A stretch of DNA of 64,000 nt from Pseudomonas sp. SJZ079 (GCF_007993865.1 NZ_VIUH01000019.1:36327-100326), one strand, 5' to 3'; shown: positions 42,220 through 53,285, counted from the first letter of the stretch. Notes: generated by a model not told the origin, from the letters alone. A program made the numbers and translations.

Positions 42220-43340
42220 TTGATCGCCTTGAGCACCACGAACTTCGGCGTGGCCGCGACCTGCTCGACGCCGCGAAACAGCTTCTTGAGCTTGGCGTGG
42301 TAGCCCAGGTGGCGGTTGCCGACTATCCACAGCTCGCCGCCCTTGACCAGGGCCGCGCGGGCTTGCTGGAACATGCGCCAGGCGAGGAAATCGCCGACCA
42401 CCTGCTGCTGGTGGAACGGCGGGTTGCACAGCACCAGGTCCAGTGACTCCGCCTCCTGCTCGGCCAGGCCATCGCCGGCGCGAATAGTCACCGGGCGCTC
42501 GCCCAACGCCGCGCGCCAGTTCTGCGCCGCCGACTGCACGGCCATATAGGACTCGTCGACCAGGGTCAGTTCTGCCTGCGGGCTGGCCAGGGCATAGGCG
42601 ATGCCCAGCACGCCATTGCCGCAACCGAGATCGGCCGCGCGGGTGCGCCCCAGGTGCTTGGGCAGGTGCGGCAGGAAGGCTCGGGTGCCGATGTCCAGGC
42701 CTTCGCGGCAAAACACATTGGCATGGTTGAGCAGTTCCAGCTGCGGTTGCTCGAGGTGGTAACGGGTTGGGTAGGGCGATGCCGGCGCGGTTTTTGTCTC
42801 AGGCGTGGCCACGAGCAGGCGGGCCTTCTTCACCGCCAGCGAGGCCTGCACCGGACCTATGTACTGCTCCAGCAGATCGCCGGCGGCGCGCGGCAGGTGC
42901 TTGACCATGGCGGCGGCGATCACCTGGGCGTCAGGCGCCAGTTGGCCGTGCAGGCGAATCAGTTGTTCTTCGAGCAGGGCCAGGGTCTTCGGCACGCGAA
43001 TCAGCACCCGATCGAACGGCCCCTGCGCGGTTGCACTGGCCGGCACGAAGCTCACCGCGTCAGTCGGCAACTGGTTACGCCCCAGGTTGATCTGCAAGCC
43101 TAGTTGGCCCAGGTAGGAGTCGCCGCTGCTGACGACTTGTGCATGACCAGCCAGGCTGGCGGCCAGGGCGCCGAAGCTGTCGTTGAGCACCAGCCCCCGG
43201 GTCGTCGCCGGCAGCTCTTGCTCGTGCAGATAGTTGAGCAGGTACTCGTCGGCGGCATCGAAGGCCTGCAACGGCTCGGCCTGTTGCTCGGGTTGGCGGA
43301 TCAGCTCGAGTTGGGCATAAGGTGTAACGAATATAGGCAT
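42216..43340 (-). CDS. rlmG: 23S rRNA (guanine-N2)-methyltransferase RlmG
   Basis: SAM-dependent rRNA methyltransferase of 374 aa, forming m2G1835 in 23S rRNA. An N-terminal degenerate methyltransferase domain precedes a C-terminal one with DLGCGNGVLG near residues 242-251 and the catalytic NPPFH near residues 309-313. All motifs are intact. The stop codon lies inside a REP-like repeat. Monocistronic; a large structured element lies between it and fpr. Confidence 0.93.
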   Translation of the reverse strand: MPIFVTPYAQLELIRQPEQQAEPLQAFDAADEYLLNYLHEQELPATTRGLVLNDSFGALAASLAGHAQVVSSGDSYLGQLGLQINLGRNQLPTDAVSFVPASATAQGPFDRVLIRVPKTLALLEEQLIRLHGQLAPDAQVIAAAMVKHLPRAAGDLLEQYIGPVQASLAVKKARLLVATPETKTAPASPYPTRYHLEQPQLELLNHANVFCREGLDIGTRAFLPHLPKHLGRTRAADLGCGNGVLGIAYALASPQAELTLVDESYMAVQSAAQNWRAALGERPVTIRAGDGLAEQEAESLDLVLCNPPFHQQQVVGDFLAWRMFQQARAALVKGGELWIVGNRHLGYHAKLKKLFRGVEQVAATPKFVVLKAIK

Positions 43341-43394
43341 ATGGACTGCTGGTGGTGGTCGAGGACGCTTTGCAGGCGGTGGGAAAACTACTGC

Positions 43395-43495
43395 GCTCGG
43401 CTATACGGCGTTGGAGGCAGACAAAAAATGCTCATTTACTGCGGGTAAATTGCGCTTTTTTGTCTGCCTCCGTCTCATCTAGCCTTCGCTCGTGA
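43395..43495. other. Long imperfect palindrome upstream of fpr
   Basis: A 16-bp perfect stem (43413-43428 with 43456-43471) encloses a second stem (ATTTAC at 43434-43439 with GTAAAT at 43445-43450). The flanks are partly complementary, for example CTCGGCTA and TAGCCTTCGCTCG. It ends about 60 bp before the fpr start. Similar structured repeats occur in many Pseudomonas genomes (from memory); function unknown. Confidence 0.7.
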
Positions 43496-43558
43496 CGTTT
43501 TCACACCGCCTGCTTTGCGGGACACTGTAGCTGTCCCGATAAACGATGGGAGCGAAGT

Positions 43559-44335
43559 ATGACCGTCAGCGAAGAGAAGTTCACCCGGCAAACCCTGAGC
43601 GAGGTGCGGGTCTGGTCGCCGAGCCTGTTCAGCCTGCGTTGCTCGCGTGATCCCGGCTTTCGCTTTCGCGCCGGTCAGTTCGCCCGCCTGGGCGTGCGCA
43701 AGGCGGACGGCTCTGTGGTCTGGCGCGCCTACTCGATGGTTTCGGCGCCGCACGACGAGTTTCTCGAGTTCTTTTCCATCGTCGTGCCCGGTGGCGAATT
43801 CACTTCCGAGCTGAGCCGGCTCAAGGCCGGCGATAGCCTGCTGGTGGATAAACAGGCGTTTGGTTTCCTCACCCTCGAGCGTTTCGCCACCGGGCGTGAC
43901 CTCTGGCTATTGGCCAGTGGCACCGGCCTGGCGCCGTTCCTCTCGCTATTGCAGGACTTCGAGGCCTGGCAACGCTTCGAGCGCATCGTTCTGATCTACA
44001 GCGCGCGCACGGCCAGCGAACTGGCCTATCAGCCCATGATCCATGGGCTCAGCCAGCTGGAGCACCTGGCCGACTACGCCGACAAACTGACCTACTTGCC
44101 CTTGGTCACCCGGGAGCATGCCCCAGGCTGCTTGCATGGGCGCATCACCACCTTGCTGCAAAGTGGCGAACTGGAGCGCGCGGCCGGCCTGGCGCTGGAG
44201 CCCGAGCACTCGCGGCTGATGCTGTGCGGCAACCCGCAGATGATCGAAGACACCCGCACGCTGCTGAAACAGCGCGACTTGCAGTTGAGCCTGACCCGAC
44301 GCCCGGGACAGGTGGCGGTAGAGAATTACTGGTAG
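43559..44335 (+). CDS. fpr: Ferredoxin/flavodoxin-NADP+ reductase
   Basis: FAD-containing NADP(H) reductase of 258 aa. The FAD motif RAYSMVSAP lies near residues 55-63, the NADPH-binding GTGLAPFLSL near residues 120-129, and LMLCGNPQMI near residues 218-227. The C-terminus ends VAVENYW, like E. coli Fpr rather than the Pseudomonas FprA type, so it is probably the FprB-like paralogue. It supplies electrons to ferredoxin or flavodoxin in iron-sulfur and redox stress metabolism. Monocistronic. Confidence 0.92.
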   Translation: MTVSEEKFTRQTLSEVRVWSPSLFSLRCSRDPGFRFRAGQFARLGVRKADGSVVWRAYSMVSAPHDEFLEFFSIVVPGGEFTSELSRLKAGDSLLVDKQAFGFLTLERFATGRDLWLLASGTGLAPFLSLLQDFEAWQRFERIVLIYSARTASELAYQPMIHGLSQLEHLADYADKLTYLPLVTREHAPGCLHGRITTLLQSGELERAAGLALEPEHSRLMLCGNPQMIEDTRTLLKQRDLQLSLTRRPGQVAVENYW

Positions 44336-44355
44336 TCCGCTGCGCCGCAGCCATA

Positions 44356-44381
44356 GAAACGGCGCCGTTGAGCGCCGTTTC
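44356..44381. terminator. Hairpin between convergent fpr and mscL genes
   Basis: GAAACGGCGC at 44356-44365 pairs with GCGCCGTTTC at 44372-44381. It lies 20 bp from each stop codon; likely bidirectional. Confidence 0.7.
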
Positions 44382-44399
44382 CTAGCCGAGGTTGTCGGC

Positions 44400-44810
44400 C
44401 TATTTCGCTTGCTGGGCCTTGAGCAGGTCGCGGATTTCGCTGAGTAGCTGCTGATCCTGGGTCGGTACCGCTGGTTTGGTCGGGGCGGCCGCTTCTTCAC
44501 GCTTGAGCCTGTTGATCACCTTGACCCCCATGAAGATGGCGAAGGCGACGATGAGGAAGTCGAGGATGCTCTGCAGGAACTTGCCGTAATTCAGGGTCAC
44601 CGCTTGGATGTCGCCTTCGGCGGCCTTGAGCACGATCGCCAGGTCGGAGAAGTCCACGCCCCCGATCAGCAAGCCGATGGGCGGCATGATCACGTCGCCG
44701 ACGAAGGAGCCAACGATGTTGCCAAAGGCCGCGCCGATGATGATGCCTACGGCCATGTCGACCACGTTGCCTTTGACCGCGAAGGTTTTGAACTCACTCA
44801 AGACACTCAT
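44400..44810 (-). CDS. mscL: Large-conductance mechanosensitive channel MscL
   Basis: Membrane channel of 136 aa, forming pentamers that open under osmotic downshock. The MSVLSEFKTFAVKGNVVDMAVG opening is the family amphipathic helix; two membrane spans follow near residues 15-45 and 75-100. The E. coli counterpart has 136 aa, so the length is normal. Monocistronic, convergent with fpr. Confidence 0.96.
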   Translation of the reverse strand: MSVLSEFKTFAVKGNVVDMAVGIIIGAAFGNIVGSFVGDVIMPPIGLLIGGVDFSDLAIVLKAAEGDIQAVTLNYGKFLQSILDFLIVAFAIFMGVKVINRLKREEAAAPTKPAVPTQDQQLLSEIRDLLKAQQAK

Positions 44811-45023
44811 GGCTAGATATTCCTTATAGGTGGTGTCGGTGAGTGTAATTCACTGGTACGGGCTTGCCAGTTGGGGTTTACAGGGGCGTGGGTAGCCTAG
44901 GCCAGAGGCGAAACCCGCTCACCGAGCAGTGGTTTCCGCCAGGGAGACCGGCGGGCCGCTGGGGCGGCGCTTTCGCCAATCGATGGGCTAGTCTGATAGA
45001 AGAAACCCTCAGGAGTCTCCGTC

Positions 45024-45269
45024 ATGCCGCTCGAATATCACCCACTGTCCCGCGAGTTTCCCGATCAGCAAAACGCTCTGCGCAGCCTGCTGCAGAGTAA
45101 TGCGCATTTCTCCAGGCTGGCCGAGGAGTACCAGACGCTGGATAAGCGCATCTATGAGGCCGAAGACGGCCTGGCCAATCTGGACGACTTGGTGTTGCAA
45201 GGTTTGAAGTTGCAGCGCGTGGCGCTCAAGGACGAAATCGCCGGGCTGCTCAAAACTGCTGGCAGCTGA
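45024..45269 (+). CDS. YdcH family (DUF465) protein
   Basis: Small protein of 81 aa, a helical hairpin or coiled coil of the DUF465/YdcH family. MPLEYHPLSREFPDQQNALRSL and LDDLVLQGLKLQRVALKDEI are its conserved parts. No membrane span. Function unknown. It lies 100 bp before radA on the same strand and may share its transcript. Confidence 0.87.
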   Translation: MPLEYHPLSREFPDQQNALRSLLQSNAHFSRLAEEYQTLDKRIYEAEDGLANLDDLVLQGLKLQRVALKDEIAGLLKTAGS

Positions 45270-45369
45270 GCGACCGCAGCGGCCAACAGCTCGGCTATCA
45301 TGCCGCTTTTGTCGACACGGGACCGGCTAGCCATACAGGCTACGAGGTGCGCCCGAACGAGGAGCGGAG

Positions 45370-46734
45370 ATGGCCAAGGCCAAGCGTTTGTACGGCTGCA
45401 CCGAGTGTGGTGCGACGTTTCCCAAGTGGGCCGGCCAATGCGCTGAGTGCGGTGCCTGGAACACCCTGGTGGAAACCCTGCTGGAGGCCAATACGGCGAC
45501 GCCGAGCGGGCGTACCGGCTGGACCGGTCAGCAAGCGCAGGTCAAGACCCTGGCGGAAGTCAGTGTCGAGCAGGTGCCGCGCTTTTCCACCGCCTCCGGC
45601 GAGCTGGACCGGGTGTTGGGCGGTGGTCTGGTGGACGGCTCGGTGGTATTGATCGGCGGTGATCCGGGTATCGGCAAGTCGACCATCCTGCTGCAGACCC
45701 TGTGCAATATCGCCACACGCATGCCGGCGCTGTACGTCACCGGCGAGGAGTCGCAGCAGCAGGTGGCGATGCGCGCCCGGCGCCTGGGGCTGCCGGAAGA
45801 CCAGCTCAAGGTGATGACCGAGACCAACATCGAAACCATCATCGCCACGGCGCGCCTGGAAAAGCCCAAGGTGATGGTGATCGACTCGATCCAGACGATC
45901 TTCACCGAGCAACTGCAATCGGCCCCCGGCGGCGTGGCCCAGGTGCGTGAGAGCGCGGCGCTGCTGGTACGCTTCGCCAAGCAGAGCGGCACGGCGATCT
46001 TCCTGGTCGGCCACGTGACCAAGGAAGGCGCCCTGGCGGGCCCGCGCGTGCTCGAGCATATGGTCGACACCGTGCTGTATTTCGAGGGTGAGTCGGACGG
46101 GCGCCTGCGCCTGCTGCGCGCGGTGAAGAACCGTTTCGGCGCGATCAACGAGCTGGGCGTGTTCGGCATGACCGATAAGGGCTTGAAGGAGGTCACCAAT
46201 CCTTCGGCGATCTTCCTCACCCGCGCCCAGGAAGAAGTGCCGGGCAGCGTGGTCATGGCCACCTGGGAAGGCACCCGGCCGATGCTGGTCGAAGTGCAGG
46301 CCCTGGTCGACACCAGTCACATGGGCAACCCGCGCCGGGTCACCCTGGGGCTGGATCAGAACCGCCTGGCCATGCTGCTGGCCGTGCTGCACCGCCACGG
46401 CGGTATCCCCACCTACGACCAGGACGTGTTCCTCAATGTGGTCGGCGGGGTCAAGGTGCTGGAGACCGCCTCGGATTTGGCCTTGATGGCGGCCGTCATC
46501 TCCAGCCTGCGCAACCGACCGCTGCCTCATGACTTGCTTGTATTTGGCGAGGTCGGCCTGTCCGGTGAAATCCGTCCGGTGCCGAGCGGCCAGGAACGCC
46601 TGAAAGAGGCGGCCAAGCATGGTTTCAAACGCGCCATCGTGCCCAAAGGCAACGCACCGAAAGAAGCACCCGCCGGGTTGCAGGTGATCGCGGTGACGCG
46701 CCTGGAACAGGCGCTGGACGCCTTGTTCGAGTAG
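45370..46734 (+). CDS. radA: DNA repair protein RadA
   Basis: Recombination protein of 454 aa that promotes branch migration. A zinc finger (CTECGATFPKWAGQCAEC) is near residues 10-27, Walker A GDPGIGKST near 97-105, the KNRFG motif near residues 256-260, and a Lon-like C-terminal domain follows. The length matches the family (about 455-460). A cytosolic enzyme; its neighbours mscL and PilZ follow the Pseudomonas order. Confidence 0.96.
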   Translation: MAKAKRLYGCTECGATFPKWAGQCAECGAWNTLVETLLEANTATPSGRTGWTGQQAQVKTLAEVSVEQVPRFSTASGELDRVLGGGLVDGSVVLIGGDPGIGKSTILLQTLCNIATRMPALYVTGEESQQQVAMRARRLGLPEDQLKVMTETNIETIIATARLEKPKVMVIDSIQTIFTEQLQSAPGGVAQVRESAALLVRFAKQSGTAIFLVGHVTKEGALAGPRVLEHMVDTVLYFEGESDGRLRLLRAVKNRFGAINELGVFGMTDKGLKEVTNPSAIFLTRAQEEVPGSVVMATWEGTRPMLVEVQALVDTSHMGNPRRVTLGLDQNRLAMLLAVLHRHGGIPTYDQDVFLNVVGGVKVLETASDLALMAAVISSLRNRPLPHDLLVFGEVGLSGEIRPVPSGQERLKEAAKHGFKRAIVPKGNAPKEAPAGLQVIAVTRLEQALDALFE

Positions 46735-46892
46735 CGCAGCCTAGGCTTGGATTTCGTTGGGGCGGTCAGCCGGCTCCGCCGTCCAGTCGTGGGCAACGCT
46801 GGGAAGGTGGTTCAGCCAGCGATTGCGGGACTGGCTGCATCCGGCGTGGCGGCCAGCAGAGTGGAGGTTTCCAGGGAGGGCTGGTGTGAAAT

Positions 46893-47264
46893 TCAGCTCT
46901 CTTCGCTGAGCGCCGCCAGATCGCGCTCCAGCAACTGCTCGTCGCCGAGATTGAGTTCGACCAAGCGGCGTAAGTGACTGATCGAATCGAGGTCGATATG
47001 CGTGCAGACGAAGCCCAGCAGTTGCTCTTGAATACGTGTCAGCACCATTTCCATGCGCACCTGGGTCTCACCGCCCAGCTCGACGCAGGCCAGGAAGGGT
47101 TGGTGCGGCGCGCCGTCCCAGTCCTCCGGTCGTTTGATCAGCAAGCCCTTGAGTGACACGTCGAGCAGCTCGACACTCCAGCTCTGCGTGCCCTGCACGA
47201 TTTCGGTGGGTGCGTCGAAGGCGATGCGGTGAAAACGCCGACGCTCGTTAGATGTTTCACTCAT
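46893..47264 (-). CDS. PilZ-domain c-di-GMP receptor
   Basis: Single-domain PilZ protein of 123 aa. The c-di-GMP binding motifs are RRRFHR near residues 8-13 and DVSLKGLLI near residues 36-44 (D/NxSxxG pattern), both intact. It converges with radA. In P. aeruginosa the PilZ protein beside radA (PA4608, from memory) binds c-di-GMP. MorA, a GGDEF/EAL protein, is encoded 2 kb away, which gives a c-di-GMP theme. Confidence 0.92.
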   Translation of the reverse strand: MSETSNERRRFHRIAFDAPTEIVQGTQSWSVELLDVSLKGLLIKRPEDWDGAPHQPFLACVELGGETQVRMEMVLTRIQEQLLGFVCTHIDLDSISHLRRLVELNLGDEQLLERDLAALSEES

Positions 47265-47610
47265 GGGAAAACTCCTGGGCGATTCTACCCACTATAGCGG
47301 GGCTGGCGGTGGGGGCAAACAGGCGGTCCGCAGTGGAGCATGACCAGATACCTGATCACCAACCGGCTGATTCTCAAGTTGGTACCTGCATGCTTGGCTG
47401 CGTCTGGCCCGGTTTGCTCGTGGGCTGTTGTTGCCCTAACAGGGCGGCGCGCAAAAATGCGGCATAAAAGACTGATGAGCAAGTGCCGTGCGCAAGCTGA
47501 GCGTTGCTCAGGTGGCGTGCCGCTCGGCTGACTCGCTCAAGGGCCCGTTGCTTTGCAGCGCTTATGAAAAAGCCCGCCGAGCGGCGGGCTTCCGTGTTCC
47601 AGGTGTCAGA
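47265..47610. other. Intergenic region between PilZ and glyA genes
   Basis: 346 bp. It contains the glyA terminator at 47567-47590 and the PilZ promoter region. No credible gene is seen; a 63-residue frame on the plus strand lacks a ribosome site. Confidence 0.6.
47567..47590 (-). terminator. Intrinsic terminator of glyA
   Basis: AGCCCGCCG and GGCGGGCT pair tightly, and on the minus strand the stem is followed by four T residues. It lies 20 bp after the glyA stop. Confidence 0.85.
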
Positions 47611-48864
<1,254 letters not shown>

Positions 48865-49031
48865 AGGTAATCCCCTGAGAAAAGTCAGTTGGGCGGTTGA
48901 AAGAGGGAGCGAATTCTAACGCATCCGGGCTCGGCGGGCATATGAAGCTTGGTCATGTAGCGGGCAAGCGCGACTCATCTGTCAGGCTGGGCCGGTCGCC
49001 GGGGCTGGCTGCTCCGCCAAGGCCGTCGACC

Positions 49032-52000
49032 TTAGCTGAGCATAAATAACGCGGCACCACTGAATTGCGCGGCGAACTGGCGGGCGGGCATGGGCCGGCC
49101 GAGCAGGTAGCCCTGCACCTCGTCGCACCCGTGTATACGGAGGAAATCCAGCTGCGCCTGGGTCTCCACGCCTTCGGCGATTACCGTCAGGTTCAGGCTG
49201 TGGGCCATGGCGATGATGGCGCGGGCGATCTGTCCGTCCTGCTCGCCTTGCGGCAGGCCATCGACGAAGCTGCGGTCGATCTTCAGCACGTCGATGGGGA
49301 ACTGCTTGAGGTAGTTCAGCGACGAGTAACCGGTGCCGAAATCGTCGATGGCGATGCACAGGCCCAGGCGCTTGAGATCGGCGAGGGTATCCATGGCGCT
49401 GGTCACGTCCTGCATCAGCGTGCTTTCGGTCAGCTCCAGTTCCAGGCACGCTGGCGGAATGCCACTGCGCTCGAGAATCGCGGCGATGCGCGAGTCCAGA
49501 TCGCCCTCGGTGAACTGCCGGGCCGACAGGTTCACCGAGATCTTCGGCACGCGAATCTTGGCCGCGTGCCAGCCCTTCAGTTGACGGCAGGCCTCGGCCA
49601 ATACCCAGTCGCCGACCTGCACCACCAGGCCGAGCTCTTCCAGCACCGGAATGAAATCGTCCGGCGGCACCAGGCCACGTCGTGGGTGCTGCCAGCGCAG
49701 CAGCGCCTCGACGCCAGTCAGGCGCTTGCCGTCGCCGGAAAACTGCGGCTGGTAGTGCAGGATGAATTCGTCCTGTTCCAGGGCATGGCGCAGGTCGCTT
49801 TCCAGCTCCAGGCGCTCCAGGGCGCTGGCGTTCATGTCCGCCTGATAGAACTGGAAATTGTTCTTGCCGCGCTCCTTGGCGTGGTACATCGCCGTATCGG
49901 CGTTCTTCATCAGGTGGCTGAGTTCATTGCCATCCTGTGGGCTCAAGGCGATGCCGATGCTGGCGGTGACGAAGAACTCGCGACCCTCGAGGATGAACGG
50001 CTGAGCCAGGCTGGCGAGTATCTGTTCGGCGACATGAATGGCCCGGTTCAGCGCGCCGTCGCGGATGGCGTGCGACTGCAGCAGCACGGTGAACTCATCA
50101 CCGCCCATGCGTGCGACGGTGTCGTCATCGTCGACGCTGGCGGCCAGGCGCACGGCCACGTCCTTGAGCATGCGGTCGCCGGCGGCGTGGCCGAGCGAAT
50201 CATTGATCGGCTTGAAGCGGTCGAGGTCGAGGAACATCAGCACCACCCACTCCTGGTGCCGTTCGGCATGCAACAGGGCGGTGTGCAGGCGATCCTGAAA
50301 CAGCGTGCGGTTGGGCAGCAGGGTCAGAGCGTCGTAGTAGGCCAGGCGATGGATGCGCTGTTCGCTGGCTTTGCGCTCGCTCATGTCGCTGAAGAAGCAC
50401 ACGTAGCTGACCAGATCGCCTTCCTCGTCCTGCACCGCGGTGATGCCGACCCAGGCCGGGAAGGTCTCGCCGTTGCGCCGTTTCAGCCACACCTCGCCCT
50501 CCCAGCTGCCGCGCTGGTTGAGCTGACCGAGGATGTAGTGCAGGTGACTGGCCTGCTGGCGGTCGGCGGTGAGCATGCCGGGCAACTGGTCGAGCACCTG
50601 CGCCGAGGCGTAGCCGCAGACCCGGCTGAAGGCCTTGTTGACCTGGACGATATAGCCGGCCGGGTCGGTGACCAGGATCGCCGCGGTGGAGTGTTCGAAC
50701 ACCGTGGCCGCCATGCGCAGGTCTTTGTCCGCGCGGCGTTGCTGGCTGATGTCGCGGCCGACCCCGAGCAAGCCCTCGAAGCGCCCGTGAGCGTCCCACA
50801 TGGGCACCAGGCGCAGTTCCACGGGGATCTGCTGGCCGTCGGCGCGCAGGCAGTCGCAGACCAGCAGCTGCGGCTGGAACTGCTGACGCAATTCAGACAT
50901 GCGCTGCGGGTCGCCGAGGGCGCCGCGCAGGCGCTCCAGCAGCCGAAAGAGGCCGGCCAGTTGCTGCGGGTTGGTGGCCATGCCCTGGAAGTTGTTGGCG
51001 AGCACCCACTCGGTCGTATAACCGAGCACCGACTCGACCGACGGGCTGACGTAGTTGAGCTGCAGGCTATCGTCGGTGGAGAAGATCACATCGCTGATGC
51101 TCTCCGCCAGCAGGCGGGAACGCTGTTCGCTGTCGCGCAGTGACTCGCTGCTTTCGATCTGCTCGGTGATGTCCTTGACCACGCCGAGCAGGCGGCTGAC
51201 GCGACCCGCGGCGTCCCGCGCGAGGGCCTGCTCACGCACGCTGAACCAGCGCCAACTACCGTTTCTATGACGCCAGCGCAGCTGTGATTCGAGCAGTAAG
51301 CCGGTGCCCACGACCTGCTGCAGGCTGCGGATGCGCCAGTAGTAGTCGCTATCGTCCGGGTGCAGGATGTGCTCCCAGAAGCGCTCGCCCAGATCCTTCA
51401 GTTCGCCTGTGCTGTAACCCAGCTGCAGGCCCAGATGGTGATTGCTGAACAGCACGCGCTTGCTCGTCATGTCATGCACGTACAGGGTGTCCGGCACGGC
51501 GCGCACCACATCCGACCAGAAACGCTCGCGTTCGACCAGGGACAGCTCGATGCGCTTGCGGCTGGTGATGTCGCTGATGCTCAGGGTCACCGCATGCAGG
51601 TCTTGTGGGTTTTCCGGCAGGCGTAGCACCAGCCACAGGTGGCGCTCCTGGCCTTGCGGGGTGGTGATTCTGCTTTCCAGCTCGAGCTGGCCGGCGCGCT
51701 CGAGCAGGGCGCTGATCAGCTGCACGCGGAAGCCGTCGTGCTGCAGCGGGCCGCTGTCGATCAGGTATTGCCAGGCCTGCTCGGTGGAACCAACCCCGAG
51801 CAGGCGCAGGGCCAGCTGATTGGTCTCGGTAAAGCGCAGGCGCTTGAGCAATTCGTCATGGCGTTGCGGATGCTCATGCAGCCAGCGAGTCAGGTCGCTG
51901 TTGTCACGTAACTGTTGCTCTTGCAGGTAAGCCTGCAGCCCTGCCAGGTCGAGTACGCAGAGTGCGGTGCCGACGCCCTCGAAGATGTCCTGATAGCGAC

Positions 52001-53285
52001 GCTGGGTCTCCTGCAAGACGTGCATGGCCTGTTGCTCTTCGGTGACATCGCGCAGCACCCAGACGAAGCCCAGACGCTGCGCCGCCTCGCCGAGGTCGCT
52101 GCGGGTAATGTCGAAGAGCCGGGGCACCCCGTCCTGAGGAATCTCCACCAGGTCTGGGCCGAGGTCGCTGTGAAAGGCCGTGGCGTGCAGCAGCAGCGGG
52201 TCGAGGCTGGGCAGCAGCTCCAGCAGGTGCCGATTCTGCGCGTCATGGCTGCTGAGGCCGAGCAGGGTTTCGGCCTGGGGGTTGAGGTAGCTGAGCAGGC
52301 CGTTGCTGTCAGTCACCAGCACCCGCTCCTCGATGGCGCTAAGGGCACTGGCGGCCTGTTTCAGCGAGCGTCGGGAGGCGGCGTTGAGGGCATGCAAATT
52401 ACGCCGTTCACGCAGCAGGTGGTACAGCGCGAACAGGGTCAGCAGGGTGCATAGGGTAAACAGCAGAAACTTGCCGGCCAGCTCCGGCAATAGCTGGGCG
52501 CGCACCTTGCGTTCGTCGAACAGCGCGCGCAGCTGCCAGTCGCTGCCGTGCAGAGGGGTGAGCAGAATGCTCTGCGCCAGATTCTCGGCGGTCACCGGTG
52601 GAAAAACAGCGGGGTTCGACGTTGGCTGGTCATGTTGACGGGTGATCACCCGTTGCGCCAGGCGGTCTTCCAGCAGCCACTGATAGGCGCTCTGGTGGTG
52701 TTCGTAGAGCCAGTTGCGCAGGGTCAGGGAGCCCATGCGCAAAGCCCAGTAACCACTCGAGGCGGTAGCCTCCGCTTGCCGTAACAACAGGTGGATTTGT
52801 CCGCCGTTACGGGCGCTGAAGGCATAGTGGAAGGGTTCGCCGTTGCTGCGCTGAAACAGGCTGGCCAAGTAGCGCGCGTCATCCGCCTGAGGGGCGCTGT
52901 CGGCGAGGATACCGCCGCGCGGGCCGATCCAGACCAGGCTGCGCAGGCTGGGGAAGACTGCCCGCAGGTTTTCTAGTAATGCCTCGCGTTGTTCGGCCGA
53001 ATCGGGCGGGCGGCTGTATGGGTGCAGTATGGCCAAACCGGCGCGGGCCTTCAGCTCCATGCTCAGGCTGAGGTGATTGGCCAGTTGTGCGCTGAACTCG
53101 TGGCTGAGTTGCCGCTGGTTGTCCTGCAGCTGGCGTGACTCCAGCTGCAATTGCCACAGCAGCAAGGCCAGCATAGCCAGCACCAACGCCACCAGAGCGG
53201 CCCTGAATGCGCCGCGCATGGGCGCCGCCAGCAGCTCGCCTGGTACTCGGGGGGATCTAGGTGGTGAGGCTGTCGACACTGACAA
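49032..53285 (-). CDS. morA: MorA: membrane PAS-GGDEF-EAL c-di-GMP enzyme
   Basis: Inner-membrane c-di-GMP regulator of 1417 aa. A membrane span at residues 25-47, a periplasmic stretch, and a second span near residues 252-272 are followed by four or so PAS/PAC modules (about 310-940). Then come GGDEF near residue 1062 (GGDEF intact) and EAL near residue 1193 (EALLRW intact). Both catalytic signatures are present, so cyclase and phosphodiesterase activity are possible; MorA of P. aeruginosa is reported to control motility and biofilm timing. The first codon is TTG, with AGGA 4 bp upstream; GTG at 53279 is an alternative. Confidence 0.93.
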   Translation of the reverse strand: MSVSTASPPRSPRVPGELLAAPMRGAFRAALVALVLAMLALLLWQLQLESRQLQDNQRQLSHEFSAQLANHLSLSMELKARAGLAILHPYSRPPDSAEQREALLENLRAVFPSLRSLVWIGPRGGILADSAPQADDARYLASLFQRSNGEPFHYAFSARNGGQIHLLLRQAEATASSGYWALRMGSLTLRNWLYEHHQSAYQWLLEDRLAQRVITRQHDQPTSNPAVFPPVTAENLAQSILLTPLHGSDWQLRALFDERKVRAQLLPELAGKFLLFTLCTLLTLFALYHLLRERRNLHALNAASRRSLKQAASALSAIEERVLVTDSNGLLSYLNPQAETLLGLSSHDAQNRHLLELLPSLDPLLLHATAFHSDLGPDLVEIPQDGVPRLFDITRSDLGEAAQRLGFVWVLRDVTEEQQAMHVLQETQRRYQDIFEGVGTALCVLDLAGLQAYLQEQQLRDNSDLTRWLHEHPQRHDELLKRLRFTETNQLALRLLGVGSTEQAWQYLIDSGPLQHDGFRVQLISALLERAGQLELESRITTPQGQERHLWLVLRLPENPQDLHAVTLSISDITSRKRIELSLVERERFWSDVVRAVPDTLYVHDMTSKRVLFSNHHLGLQLGYSTGELKDLGERFWEHILHPDDSDYYWRIRSLQQVVGTGLLLESQLRWRHRNGSWRWFSVREQALARDAAGRVSRLLGVVKDITEQIESSESLRDSEQRSRLLAESISDVIFSTDDSLQLNYVSPSVESVLGYTTEWVLANNFQGMATNPQQLAGLFRLLERLRGALGDPQRMSELRQQFQPQLLVCDCLRADGQQIPVELRLVPMWDAHGRFEGLLGVGRDISQQRRADKDLRMAATVFEHSTAAILVTDPAGYIVQVNKAFSRVCGYASAQVLDQLPGMLTADRQQASHLHYILGQLNQRGSWEGEVWLKRRNGETFPAWVGITAVQDEEGDLVSYVCFFSDMSERKASEQRIHRLAYYDALTLLPNRTLFQDRLHTALLHAERHQEWVVLMFLDLDRFKPINDSLGHAAGDRMLKDVAVRLAASVDDDDTVARMGGDEFTVLLQSHAIRDGALNRAIHVAEQILASLAQPFILEGREFFVTASIGIALSPQDGNELSHLMKNADTAMYHAKERGKNNFQFYQADMNASALERLELESDLRHALEQDEFILHYQPQFSGDGKRLTGVEALLRWQHPRRGLVPPDDFIPVLEELGLVVQVGDWVLAEACRQLKGWHAAKIRVPKISVNLSARQFTEGDLDSRIAAILERSGIPPACLELELTESTLMQDVTSAMDTLADLKRLGLCIAIDDFGTGYSSLNYLKQFPIDVLKIDRSFVDGLPQGEQDGQIARAIIAMAHSLNLTVIAEGVETQAQLDFLRIHGCDEVQGYLLGRPMPARQFAAQFSGAALFMLS

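Noticed and set aside
48865..49031. Glycine riboswitch upstream of glyA
   Set aside because: The 167 bp show no glycine aptamer landmarks that I can recognise.
49065..51143. 692-aa open frame antisense to morA
   Set aside because: Shadow of the morA coding strand. No domain, no ribosome site.
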